In this document: piece by piece, positions 4,199 to 11,155 of the stretch | How the letters are laid out: the number at the start of each line of letters is the position of its first letter | Position numbering within the stretch: position 1 is the stretch's first letter | From: an uncultured Fimbriimonadales bacterium | GTDB taxonomy: Bacteria; Armatimonadota; Fimbriimonadia; Fimbriimonadales; GBS-DC | Direction: 5' to 3' | DNA: 11,155 nucleotides | Assembly: GCA_937934465.1 (NCBI GenBank) | Contig: CALGZO010000059.1 | Coordinates: 1 to 11,155 of the forward strand | The notes under the pieces: generated by a model | Told to the model about the DNA's origin: nothing | Databases searched by the model: none | Seen by the model: the letters and a program-made list of their open reading frames with translations, nothing else | Made by a program: the position numbers and the translations under genes

Positions 4199-6268
4199 AT
4201 GCGAAGGCGCGATTTGTTGTGGAGCTTGGCGTCGGTGTTGCTACTTGCGTCAGCAAACGCCGACCGACTCACACTGAATGACGGCACTGTCATCGAGAAC
4301 TGCTACATTCGTGATGAGGGCGTGCGGCTGATTGTGTGGGAACGGCTGGAGGATGTCGGCACGGACCGCTGGAAAATCTACCCGCGCCGACTCGTGAAAG
4401 AGTTCCAAATCGAGCGCGACGCCGCTTGGGACGCCCCGCCGAACCTGCCCGACCTGACCGTTACGCATATCGAACTGAACCCGAAACTGGCAGGGCTACA
4501 CGGACGACTGGACTACGACGCCTACGGACGCCCGAAGATTGTCGGGGGCGCACTGCCCGATTTGGGCGAGCGCGCCTATATGGAGCCTGAAGCGGTTGTT
4601 CAAGGTTTGAAGTTCAACTACACGCCGGGCGAAACCATCACCCTGACCGCGCACATCAAAAATGTGGGGTTCAAAGACGCCGCGCCGTTTGAGTATGTGT
4701 GGCTCATCGATGACAAGGAGATTGCGCGTGGGCGCGTCAGCAAACGCCTCAAGCCCCAAGAGCGCGTCCAAGTGCAGACCCGCTGGCAGTGGCAAGAGGG
4801 GTTCCACCACGCGACCTTCCGAATCGTGACCAATCAGCCTGAGATTGCCACGATCAACAACCAAATCACCGACCCGCTGTGGGGGTTCGCGTTCTTCTAC
4901 ATCGTGCATCCTGAACGGGTGCGCGTGTGGAACACCTTCCGCAACGCCTACGGCACTTTCGCGTGGGAAGACTATTACCGCTGGCATCTGGACATCATGA
5001 ACTTGCTCTTCGAGCAGAGCGTCTACCCATCGGCGCCTGAGGGCGTCAAGGCGCGCGTTCGGTTGGACCGTATCATCTACGCGGAGGATATCGACGCGGC
5101 AGTGCGCAACCGCTTCTCCGCCGACGGTATCGCCTACGATCAGGGCGGCTGGATTTTCCAGAGCGACGAAGACCGCAACCGCAACTGGAAAGCGCCCGAA
5201 CCGCAGTGGCGCAATAACACCGAATGGTCGCTGCCCCACGAGCTGGGACACCAACTGGGGCTGACCGACCTCTACGCGCTGGACTATCACGGACACGAGA
5301 ACCACCGCATGCCCGACAACGGCGATATGCTGACCCACTACTATCGCGGCTACAAGACAATGATGCACTGGCACGGACCGCACCTGTGGTCGGAGGTCTG
5401 CGCAGGCTACTTGAACCAGACTTGGAACAAGCCGCGCGGACACTTCGGCGACTACTACTTCGCGCTGCCAGAAGAGAACTTTTTGCAGATTGTGGATGTG
5501 AACGGTCAGCCTGTCGCGGACGCTAAGGTGGAAATCTTCCAGCGCGGCGTGGTGGTCGATAAGAGCGCGCCGCCGCAGCAACAGCAGGGTGTGGCGTTCT
5601 ACGCCGTCGTCGAGGACGGCAACTTCGGACATCCCGTCTCCAGCGACCCTGTGATTGTGGGCGCGACCGATGCGTTTGGGCTGCTGCGCTTACCGAACCG
5701 CCCTGTGCAGGAGGTGCGCACGCTGAACGGCTATCATCGGCGTCCGAACCCGTTTGGGAATGTGAATGTGGTGGGGCAGCGTGGGCTGATGCTCGTGCGC
5801 GTCACCAAGCACGACCGCCCGTGCTACTACTGGCTGGAGATTACCGATTTCCTGATAGCCTACCTGCGCGGGCATCGTGAGCGGTTCACTATCACGCTGC
5901 GCACGCCCTACGGCTCGCCCGATTCGCCCCCAGCGCCGCGCCAGCTGCAGGTGGAACGCCTCGACGAACACCAAGTGCGCCTGTCGTGGGAAGCGCCCGC
6001 TCTTGAGCGCGACCAGCATTACGACGATATCATCGTCGCCTATCGCGTCTATCGGCGCATCTCCAGCGACGGGTTGAACGACCGCCCGTGGTTCCCTGTC
6101 GCCACGGTGGAACCCGACACGCGCAGCATCGTCATCGACCTGCGCCAGCACTACCACAAAGACCTCTACTGGTTCTCCAACGCGAACCGCTTCGCCGTGT
6201 CCACCGTCGGCACAGGCGGCAAGGAGAGCGAGCTGGTGGAACTGGTGCTGGAAGAGAAGAAGCCGTAA
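4199..6268 (+). CDS. Secreted multidomain zinc metalloprotease (HExxHxxGxxD type)
   Basis: The 689-residue protein has a signal peptide (1-21, MRRRDLLWSLASVLLLASANA, A-N-A before the cut). About 22-75 is a small domain beginning DRLTLNDGTVIENCYI. About 84-225 is a CARDB-like adhesion domain (DLTVTHIELN, TPGETITLTAHIKNVG, ending in NQPEIATINNQI). The peptidase core follows. HELGHQLGLTD at 347-357 supplies two zinc-binding His (347, 351), the catalytic Glu348 and a probable third ligand Asp357, as in M6/snapalysin-type enzymes. A possible Met-turn (KTMMHW, 386-391) follows in an unusually His-rich stretch. About 440-470 (VDVNGQPVADAKVEIFQRG) looks like a carboxypeptidase-regulatory-like fold. 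About 577-687 is a fibronectin type III domain (PAPRQLQVER, VRLSWEAP, YRVYRR). The domain set implies an extracellular, surface- or substrate-binding protease; its substrate is unknown. No Shine-Dalgarno sequence precedes ATG 4199; the signal peptide supports this start. It converges on mutS with 11 bases between stops. Confidence 0.82.
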   Translation: MRRRDLLWSLASVLLLASANADRLTLNDGTVIENCYIRDEGVRLIVWERLEDVGTDRWKIYPRRLVKEFQIERDAAWDAPPNLPDLTVTHIELNPKLAGLHGRLDYDAYGRPKIVGGALPDLGERAYMEPEAVVQGLKFNYTPGETITLTAHIKNVGFKDAAPFEYVWLIDDKEIARGRVSKRLKPQERVQVQTRWQWQEGFHHATFRIVTNQPEIATINNQITDPLWGFAFFYIVHPERVRVWNTFRNAYGTFAWEDYYRWHLDIMNLLFEQSVYPSAPEGVKARVRLDRIIYAEDIDAAVRNRFSADGIAYDQGGWIFQSDEDRNRNWKAPEPQWRNNTEWSLPHELGHQLGLTDLYALDYHGHENHRMPDNGDMLTHYYRGYKTMMHWHGPHLWSEVCAGYLNQTWNKPRGHFGDYYFALPEENFLQIVDVNGQPVADAKVEIFQRGVVVDKSAPPQQQQGVAFYAVVEDGNFGHPVSSDPVIVGATDAFGLLRLPNRPVQEVRTLNGYHRRPNPFGNVNVVGQRGLMLVRVTKHDRPCYYWLEITDFLIAYLRGHRERFTITLRTPYGSPDSPPAPRQLQVERLDEHQVRLSWEAPALERDQHYDDIIVAYRVYRRISSDGLNDRPWFPVATVEPDTRSIVIDLRQHYHKDLYWFSNANRFAVSTVGTGGKESELVELVLEEKKP

Positions 6269-6279
6269 AACTCATATTG

Positions 6280-8916
6280 TTAGCCTCGCGAACTCAGTTG
6301 CCGTTTCAGCTCTTCCAGTTTCACCAGCGCTTCGACGGGCGTGAGCGCGGTGACATCGAGTTCGCGCAGGACTTCCAGCACGGGATGCTCGGCGGCTTCG
6401 AAGAGGGTAAGTTGGAGTTTCTTGGTGTGTATCGGGGGCGCGTCGGTGCTGGGAGGCGTCATCGCGCCTTGCACGCCGCGCTTTTCGAACTCGCGCAGGA
6501 TTTGCTCCGCGCGCTGCACCACTTCTGGGGGCGCGCCCGCCATCCGCGCCACATGCACGCCGTAGCTGCGATCCGTGCCGCCGGGCAACACTTTGTGGAG
6601 CCAGATAATCCGATCGCCCTGCTCTTTCACCGCCACGCGATAGTTCGCCACGCCCTCCAAGCGGTTCGCCAACTCATTCAGGTAGTGGTAGTGGGTGGCG
6701 AACAGCGTCTTACAGCCAATCGCGTGCAGGTACTCGGCGACCGCCCACGCGATTGCCAAGCCGTCATAGGTGCTGGTGCCGCGCCCAATCTCGTCTAATA
6801 TCACCAAGCTGCGCGGCGTGGCGTTGTTGAGGATGTTGGCGGTCTCGGTCATCTCCACCATGAAGGTGGATTGCCCTGTTGCCAGCTCGTCGCGCGCCCC
6901 CACGCGCGTGAAGATGCGGTCCACCAGCCCAATCTCGGCGCGGTCGGCAGGCACAAAGCTGCCAATATGCGCCATCAGCACAATCAGCGCGGTTTGCCGA
7001 ATAAAGGTGCTCTTCCCGCTCATGTTCGGTCCTGTCAAGATGATGAGGCGTTGGCTGGGGTCGAGTCGGCAGTCGTTGGGCACGAACGGGTTCTCGCTGA
7101 AGCGCTCCACCACAGGGTGTCGCCCGCCGAGAATGTGGATTCGGTCTTCCAAGTCCACGACGGGGCGCACATAGCGGTAGCGTACAGCGTTCTCGGCGAA
7201 GGCGCTCAGCACATCGAGCTCGGCAATCGCTTTCGCCAGCGACTGCAGCGCGGGGGTCTGACGCGCGACCTCCGCACGCACCTGCGCAAACAGCTCGAAC
7301 TCCAGCGCGTTCATCCGCTCCTCCGCGCCGAGCAGAATCGCCTCCTGCTCTTTGAGTTCGGGCGTGATGAAGCGTTCGGCGTTCGCCAGCGTCTGTTTGC
7401 GGATGTAGTCGGGAGGCACTTTGCTCAAGTGGGGTTTGGATACTTCCAAGTAGTAGCCGAACACGGCGTTGTAGCCCACCTTGAGGCTGGGGATGCCCGT
7501 GCGCTGGCGTTCTTTCGCTTCCAGTTGGGCAATCCAGGTTTTGCCCTCGGTGCGCACTTGGCGCAGGCGGTCTAATTCGGGGTCGTAGCCGTCGCGGATG
7601 ATGCCGCCCGATTTGAGGTCGGCGGGCGGTTCGTCCACGAGGGCGCGTTCCAGCAGGGCGCAGAGTTCCTGCATCGGCGCGAGGCGCGGCGCAAGCCCTG
7701 CCAAGAGGCTGGGCGCGTCAGGCAGCTCGCGGAGCAGCGCGTTCACTTCGGCGTATAACTCGGGGATGCGCTGCAGCGTGTTGCGTAGGGCGACCAGGTC
7801 GCGGGCGTTCGCTGTGCCCGTGCTGGCGCGGGCACAAAGACGCTCCAAGTCGGCGAGTGGGCGGAGCATCTGGCGTATCGCGTCGCGCGACAGGCTCTGT
7901 TGCGCCAGCGCGTCTACGGCGTCCAGGCGTTCGTGGATTGCCTCCGGGTTCAGCAGCGGCTCGTCCAGCCAGCGTTTGAGCAGGCGTGCGCCCATCGGCG
8001 TGCAGGTACTGTCCAGCGTCGCCAGCAGGGTGTAGCGGCGCGAGTGGTCCATCAGGTTCTGCGTGAGTTCCAAGTGTCGCCGCGCCGTCGCGTCCAGATA
8101 CATGAACCGCTCCACCGAGTAGGTCGCCAGCGTGCGGATGTGGGGCAACGCCTCCAGTTGGCTCTGTTGCAGATAGCGCAGGGCGAGCGCGGCGGCGTCC
8201 AGCCCGCGCGTGTAGTCCTCGCAGCCGAACCCGCGCAGCGACTCCACGCCGAAGTGCTGCAGCAGAATCTGCCTCGAATCGCGTCCTATCCACTCCTGCA
8301 TCGGCACGGGGGTAATCGCGGCGCTGAGTTGCTCGCGCAGGGTCTGAATCAGCTCCTCGTGGCTGTCGGGGACCAGCACCTCCGCAGGTTGCAGGCGGAA
8401 CAGCTCGTCGAGCAGTTTCTCTTGGCGGCGTTCGCCCGCGATTTCGGTGGTGAGGAACTCGCCTGTGGACACATCCACCACGCCCAGCCCATGCACGGGG
8501 TCGCCCACCACGACCGCCACCAGATAGTTGTTTGCTTGCGCGTCGAGCATCGAGTCTTCCAGCACGGTGCCTGGCGTGAGGATGCGTGTGACGCGGCGTT
8601 TGACCAAGCCTTTGGCGAGTTTGGGGTCTTCGATTTGGTCGCAGATGGCGACGCGGTAGCCTTTTTGCACGAGTTTGGCGATGTAGCGTTCGTAGGCGTG
8701 GATGGGCACGCCTGCCATCGGGATGCGTCCGTTGCTGCCGTCCTCGCGTCCGGTCAGCACGATTTCCAGCTCGCGTGCGGCGATTTCGGCGTCCTCGCCG
8801 TAGAACTCATAGAAGTCGCCGACCTGCATCGCCAGCAGCACATCGGGGTTCTCGGCTTTGAGCCGAAAATACTGCTGGAGCATGGGCGTTTGCGGTTGGA
8901 ATTTGTTGGACTGCAT
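6280..8916 (-). CDS. mutS: DNA mismatch repair ATPase MutS
   Basis: MutS recognises base mismatches and small loops in new DNA and recruits the repair machinery in an ATP-dependent way. The 878-residue length is normal for bacterial MutS1. The mismatch-wedging Phe-x-Glu motif is in GDFYEFYGEDA (F35, E37; F36 and E38 in E. coli). The connector, lever and clamp regions follow to about residue 560. The ATPase has Walker A GPNMSGKST (629-637), an STFMVEM segment (683-689), Walker B with ILDEIGRGTST (D708, E709) and the FATHYHYL switch (739-746). The C-terminal helix LTPVEALVKLEELKRQL is also typical. I chose ATG 8916 (MQSNKFQPQTPMLQQYF); the frame is open to 9018, but the extra 34 residues are unlike MutS and run through the promoter into folD. 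No Shine-Dalgarno sequence is present; TATAAT ends 9 bases before the start, so the mRNA is probably leaderless. mutL is not in this window. Confidence 0.97.
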   Translation of the reverse strand: MQSNKFQPQTPMLQQYFRLKAENPDVLLAMQVGDFYEFYGEDAEIAARELEIVLTGREDGSNGRIPMAGVPIHAYERYIAKLVQKGYRVAICDQIEDPKLAKGLVKRRVTRILTPGTVLEDSMLDAQANNYLVAVVVGDPVHGLGVVDVSTGEFLTTEIAGERRQEKLLDELFRLQPAEVLVPDSHEELIQTLREQLSAAITPVPMQEWIGRDSRQILLQHFGVESLRGFGCEDYTRGLDAAALALRYLQQSQLEALPHIRTLATYSVERFMYLDATARRHLELTQNLMDHSRRYTLLATLDSTCTPMGARLLKRWLDEPLLNPEAIHERLDAVDALAQQSLSRDAIRQMLRPLADLERLCARASTGTANARDLVALRNTLQRIPELYAEVNALLRELPDAPSLLAGLAPRLAPMQELCALLERALVDEPPADLKSGGIIRDGYDPELDRLRQVRTEGKTWIAQLEAKERQRTGIPSLKVGYNAVFGYYLEVSKPHLSKVPPDYIRKQTLANAERFITPELKEQEAILLGAEERMNALEFELFAQVRAEVARQTPALQSLAKAIAELDVLSAFAENAVRYRYVRPVVDLEDRIHILGGRHPVVERFSENPFVPNDCRLDPSQRLIILTGPNMSGKSTFIRQTALIVLMAHIGSFVPADRAEIGLVDRIFTRVGARDELATGQSTFMVEMTETANILNNATPRSLVILDEIGRGTSTYDGLAIAWAVAEYLHAIGCKTLFATHYHYLNELANRLEGVANYRVAVKEQGDRIIWLHKVLPGGTDRSYGVHVARMAGAPPEVVQRAEQILREFEKRGVQGAMTPPSTDAPPIHTKKLQLTLFEAAEHPVLEVLRELDVTALTPVEALVKLEELKRQLSSRG

Positions 8917-8925
8917 CGAGCGGGG

Positions 8926-8931
8926 ATTATA
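8926..8931 (-). promoter_or_regulatory. mutS promoter: TATAAT -10 box
   Basis: A perfect TATAAT, preceded by AGG, lies on the minus strand with 9 bases (CCCCGCTCG) before the mutS ATG. Normal spacing puts the transcription start at or within about 3 bases of the ATG, so the message is probably leaderless. The positions 16-18 bases upstream have no TTGACA-like -35. Confidence 0.6.
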
Positions 8932-8946
8932 CCTTCTATGCGTAGG

Positions 8947-8952
8947 TATAAT
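8947..8952 (+). promoter_or_regulatory. folD promoter: TATAAT -10 box
   Basis: A perfect TATAAT, preceded by AGG, ends 7 bases (CTGCTTG) before the folD ATG at 8960. Transcription would start at or next to the ATG, giving a leaderless message for the folD-methyltransferase-scpB run. No -35 hexamer is visible at the usual distance. Confidence 0.6.
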
Positions 8953-8959
8953 CTGCTTG

Positions 8960-9844
8960 ATGGAATCGCTGCCCCGAACCGTTGTGTCGGGTACGAACGC
9001 CCTGCTGTTGGACGGCAAGGCGGTTGCTCAGCGTATTCGCGTGAGTTTGCGTGCGCGCGTGGAGGCGTTGCATACGCGCGGCGTGGCGCCTTGCCTCGCC
9101 GTGATGCTGGTGGGCGACGATCCCGCCTCGCATACCTATGTGCGCACGAAAGCGAACGCCTGCGAATCGGTGGGTATCCGTTCCCTCGTGCGCCATTACC
9201 CTGCCAGCGCGTCGCAAGCGGCGCTGGAGGCGCAAATCGACGCTTGGAACGCCGACCCGACGGTGCACGGGGTGCTAATCCAGCATCCTGTGCCGTCGCC
9301 GCTGGATGAGGCTGCGCTGCTGCGTCGTTTAGACCCGCGCAAGGATGTAGATGGCATCACCCCTGCCTCGCTGGGCGCGCTGCTCACGGGCGAACCCGCC
9401 TTCAGCGCGTGTACCCCGCTGGGCATCCTCACGCTGCTGGACGCTTACGAAATCCCCATCGAGGGCAAGCACGCCGTAGTGGTTGGGCGCAGCGTGATAC
9501 TGGGCAAGCCGATGGCGCTGATGCTGCTCAACCGACACGCCACCGTGACGATATGCCATTCGCGCACGCGTGAGTTGGCGTCGCTCACCCGCCAAGCCGA
9601 TATCCTCGTGGCGGCGGTCGGTAAGCCAGAGTTCATCACAGGCGCGATGGTCAAGCCCGGCGCAGTCGTGGTGGACGCCGGCTACAATCGCGTGGCAGGT
9701 CGCACGGGCGATGTGGGCGATGTGGATTTCCATGCAGCGGCGCAGGTCGCCGCCGCGATTACCCCCGTGCCCGGCGGCGTCGGACCGATGACTGTGGCGA
9801 TGTTGCTGCAGAACACGGTGCTGGCTGCCGAGCAGCAGGCGTGA
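8960..9844 (+). CDS. folD: Bifunctional methylenetetrahydrofolate dehydrogenase / methenyltetrahydrofolate cyclohydrolase FolD
   Basis: FolD converts 5,10-methylene-THF to 5,10-methenyl-THF with NADP and then hydrolyses it to 10-formyl-THF, supplying one-carbon units for purine and formyl-Met-tRNA synthesis in the cytosol. The 294-residue length fits the family. The catalytic residues line up with E. coli FolD at a constant offset of ten: Y60 and K64 (in SHTYVRTKANACESVG), Q108 (IQHPVPSP) and D131 (KDVDG). The nucleotide-binding loop is VVVGRSVILGKPMA (G176-R177-S178), and PGGVGPMT is at 271-278. Two small departures from common family sequence are IQHPVP instead of QLPLP, and VIL instead of NIV after GRS; neither should abolish activity. 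ATG 8960 is preferred over upstream in-frame starts because it follows the TATAAT box and the extra residues overlap mutS. The stop overlaps or abuts the methyltransferase start, so the two are probably co-translated. Confidence 0.96.
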   Translation: MESLPRTVVSGTNALLLDGKAVAQRIRVSLRARVEALHTRGVAPCLAVMLVGDDPASHTYVRTKANACESVGIRSLVRHYPASASQAALEAQIDAWNADPTVHGVLIQHPVPSPLDEAALLRRLDPRKDVDGITPASLGALLTGEPAFSACTPLGILTLLDAYEIPIEGKHAVVVGRSVILGKPMALMLLNRHATVTICHSRTRELASLTRQADILVAAVGKPEFITGAMVKPGAVVVDAGYNRVAGRTGDVGDVDFHAAAQVAAAITPVPGGVGPMTVAMLLQNTVLAAEQQA

Positions 9845-9846
9845 GC

Positions 9847-10572
9847 ATGCAGCCTCAAGAGTACCAGCGCATGTACCAGCGCGAGGGCGACTACTGGTGG
9901 TTCGTGGCGCGCCGACGGCTCGCCCTGTCGCTCGCGCGAGCGTATGTGAACCCTCTGAACGGCAGGATACTGGACGCTGGTTGCGGCACGGGCGCGCTCC
10001 TTGCGGAGCTCCAAGCGATTGGCTGCGCGGTAGGGGTGGATGTGGAGCGTGAGGCGTTGCGGCTGACCCTGCAGCGTGGAACGCTCAGTGTGGCGCAGGC
10101 GCGGCTTGAGGCGTTGCCCTTCACCGACGCCGCCTTTCAGGTCGCCTTCGCGCTCGATGTGCTGGAGCACCTACCCGACGACCGCCCTGCCCTGCGCGAG
10201 CTCTATCGGGTGTTGGGGTCAGGCGGCGTGCTGATAGTTGCCGTGCCCGCCTATCGCTGGCTCTGGAGCAAGCACGATGTCGCGCTGGCGCACTATCGTC
10301 GCTACACGGCGCGCGAGCTGCAGACGCGCTTATGCGAGGCAGGGTTTCAGGTGCGCAAGCTCTCGTATGCGCTGTGCTTGCTGATGCCCCTGATTGCGCT
10401 GACGCGCTGGCTCGATCGGCTGCGTCCAGGCAAGCCTGCGGCGACCGTCGTGCCTGTGCCGCGCTGGTTGAACCGCGCGCTGATACGCCTACTCGACGCC
10501 GAGACGCGCCTGATGATGCGCACGAACTTGCCGTTCGGGGTGAGCCTGACGGCAGTGGCGCAGAAACCCTGA
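9847..10572 (+). CDS. Class I SAM-dependent methyltransferase (Methyltransf_11-like)
   Basis: This 241-residue protein has the SAM-binding motif LDAGCGTG (42-49), the acidic residue after strand 2 in GVDVE (63-67), ALPFTDAAFQVAFALDVLEH (89-108, motifs II-III) and GGVLIVAVPAYRWLW further on. The N-terminal YWWFVARRRL and the later HYRRYTARELQ (149-159) are typical of a subfamily often found with glycosyltransferases and cell-envelope genes. The acceptor is unknown; a hydrophobic stretch (about 174-186) hints at a lipid-linked substrate or membrane contact, which is speculative. It directly follows folD. Starting at ATG 9847 leaves a 2-base gap with a weak AGG 7 bases upstream. Starting at GTG 9841 would make a 4-base GTGA overlap and add two residues. 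Either way it is closely coupled to folD. Confidence 0.85.
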   Translation: MQPQEYQRMYQREGDYWWFVARRRLALSLARAYVNPLNGRILDAGCGTGALLAELQAIGCAVGVDVEREALRLTLQRGTLSVAQARLEALPFTDAAFQVAFALDVLEHLPDDRPALRELYRVLGSGGVLIVAVPAYRWLWSKHDVALAHYRRYTARELQTRLCEAGFQVRKLSYALCLLMPLIALTRWLDRLRPGKPAATVVPVPRWLNRALIRLLDAETRLMMRTNLPFGVSLTAVAQKP

Positions 10573-10613
10573 CGGTGCAGGAGAAACCGCGCACGCGCCG
10601 TAATCCAACGCCG

Positions 10614-11135
10614 ATGTCCTCACCCGATTTGAAGTCGGTTCTGCACGCGCTGCTGTTTGTGGCGGACGCGCCGCTGAGCGTTGCGACCCTGTGCGAGGCG
10701 ACGGACGCGCCCGCTGAGGCGGTGGAAGCCGCGCTGCAGACGCTTCAAGCCGAGCTGGAGGCACAGGGCGCAATCCAGCTGCTGAGGCTTGCAGGCGGCT
10801 ACCAGCTCGCGACCAAGCCCGACTATGCCCCCTACATCGCCCGATTGCTGAACCCGCCCCAGAAACGGCTCTCCAAAGCCGCGCTGGAGACGCTCGCGAT
10901 TATCGCCTACGAACAGCCCATCACCCAAGCGCAAATCGACGCCCTGCGCGGCGTGGATAGCAGCCACACCGTGCGTCAACTCCTCGCGCGCGGGCTAATC
11001 CAAGAGCTCGGGCACAAAAACGCGCCCGGCAAACCCGTCCTGTACGGCGTCACGCCCCAGTTCCTACACTATTTCGGGCTGAACAGCTTGGAGGAGCTGC
11101 CCGAAAAGCCACTCGATGAACCCGCCGACCCCTAA
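10614..11135 (+). CDS. scpB: Segregation and condensation protein ScpB
   Basis: ScpB is the dimeric winged-helix subunit that joins ScpA (kleisin) and the SMC ATPase in the bacterial condensin complex, which acts in chromosome compaction and segregation. The 173 residues contain two winged-helix domains, about 5-80 (LKSVLHALLFVADAPLSVAT) and 87-160. The second has the strongest family signature: KAALETLAIIAYEQPIT, then ALRGVDSS, LLARGLIQELGHKNAPGKP and LYGVTPQFLHYFGLNSLEELP. Most homologues have Arg where this protein has His in ELGHK. ATG 10614 is used; GTG 10575 in the same frame would add 13 basic residues, and neither has a good Shine-Dalgarno sequence. It lies 41 bases after the methyltransferase gene in the same direction. 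scpA and smc are not in the window. Confidence 0.94.
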   Translation: MSSPDLKSVLHALLFVADAPLSVATLCEATDAPAEAVEAALQTLQAELEAQGAIQLLRLAGGYQLATKPDYAPYIARLLNPPQKRLSKAALETLAIIAYEQPITQAQIDALRGVDSSHTVRQLLARGLIQELGHKNAPGKPVLYGVTPQFLHYFGLNSLEELPEKPLDEPADP

Positions 11136-11155
11136 AGTTCCCTGTCGACGCGCCG
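11116..11155 (+). CDS. Possible start of a following gene (13 codons, runs off the right edge)
   Basis: ATG 11116 opens a frame different from scpB, overlapping its last 20 bases, and stays open to the window end (MNPPTPKVPCRRA). Short overlaps are common in operons and the basic start would fit a nucleic-acid-binding protein such as the pseudouridine synthases often found after scpB. The nearest purine-rich GGAGGAG is 19 bases upstream, too far for a good ribosome-binding site. The evidence is only an open frame, so this is weak. Confidence 0.25.
   Translation, partial: MNPPTPKVPCRRA

Larger units (their letters stand above)
8926..8952. repeat. Perfect 9-bp inverted repeat embedding both divergent -10 boxes
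   Basis: ATTATACCT (8926-8934) and AGGTATAAT (8944-8952) are exact reverse complements separated by 9 bases. Each arm contains the TATAAT of one divergent gene. The two boxes are 15 bases apart, so two polymerases could not bind at once. The symmetry could also be a repressor or activator site. Confidence 0.65.

Noticed and set aside
4195..4200. TACTAT as a -10 box for the metalloprotease gene
   Set aside because: It overlaps the ATG itself, so it cannot drive this start; no other convincing promoter was found in 4055-4198.
4111..4293. Minus-strand open frame upstream of the TPM gene
   Set aside because: It overlaps the protease signal peptide region antisense, has no recognisable features and no ribosome-binding site.
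4496..5632. Minus-strand open frame of 378 codons
   Set aside because: It is the antisense shadow of the metalloprotease gene; composition (very rich in Val, Arg, His, with few Lys) is typical of shadows.
6248..6318. 9-bp inverted repeat CTGGAAGAG/CTCTTCCAG across the protease-mutS junction
   Set aside because: The loop would be 53 bases and each arm encodes Leu-Glu-Glu-type codons of its own gene, so coding coincidence explains it better than a terminator.
7900..9309. Plus-strand open frame of 469 codons
   Set aside because: It is antisense to mutS and out of frame with folD, with no domain features; both real genes have full catalytic motifs.

Overview
The window is about 11 kb of compact, GC-rich bacterial chromosome. 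It carries housekeeping genes (mutS, folD, scpB) alongside lineage-specific membrane and secreted proteins. There are no rRNA or tRNA genes, no CRISPR arrays and no recognisable transposases or phage genes. No gene-free stretch exceeds 300 bases; the longest is 213 bases (2036-2248). The gene content and the short dispersed-repeat-like sequences would fit a thermophilic member of Armatimonadota or a related phylum. That is an inference from general impression, not a demonstrated placement.

Layout. (1) Positions 1-487, minus strand: a small single-pass membrane protein whose stop codon directly abuts the start of a gene running off the window's left edge. The first 93 codons of that gene look like the N-terminal helical region of a GMC-type oxidoreductase and contain a small in-frame tandem repeat. 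(2) 597-1013, plus: a staphylococcal-nuclease-like (SNase) domain protein that seems to lack the catalytic residues. (3) 1040-1068: a strong hairpin between convergent genes. (4) 1121-2035, minus: a soluble protein made almost entirely of TPR repeats. (5) 2249-4042, minus: a two-gene operon of a TPM-domain (YgcG-like) membrane protein with four CxxC/CxxxxC zinc-ribbon-type pairs and a Gly/Ser-rich tail, followed by a LemA-like membrane protein. A hairpin follows the operon. (6) 4199-6268, plus: a secreted multidomain zinc metalloprotease with an HELGHQLGLTD motif. (7) 6280-8916, minus: mutS, converging on the protease gene with an 11-base gap. (8) 8960-11135, plus: folD, a class I SAM-dependent methyltransferase and scpB, tightly spaced in one direction. 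A further reading frame may begin at 11116.

Regulation. The 43-base gap between divergent mutS and folD holds a perfect 9-bp inverted repeat whose two arms each contain TATAAT, one per strand. Each sits only 7-9 bases from a start codon, so both transcripts are probably leaderless, and the two promoters probably cannot be occupied together. Similar boxes of the form GGTATNNT precede the TPM gene and the small membrane protein gene. None has a recognisable -35. By contrast, the small membrane protein and the TPR protein have strong Shine-Dalgarno sequences, so the genome seems to mix leadered and leaderless genes.

How the genes work together. LemA-like and TPM proteins commonly occur side by side in bacteria, and here they form an envelope module of unknown function. 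The folD-methyltransferase-scpB run looks like a co-transcribed set without a clear shared pathway. I see no convincing new defence or mobile system. The most unusual items are the divergent leaderless mutS/folD promoter, the apparent SNase pseudoenzyme, the zinc-ribbon TPM/LemA variant and the multidomain protease.
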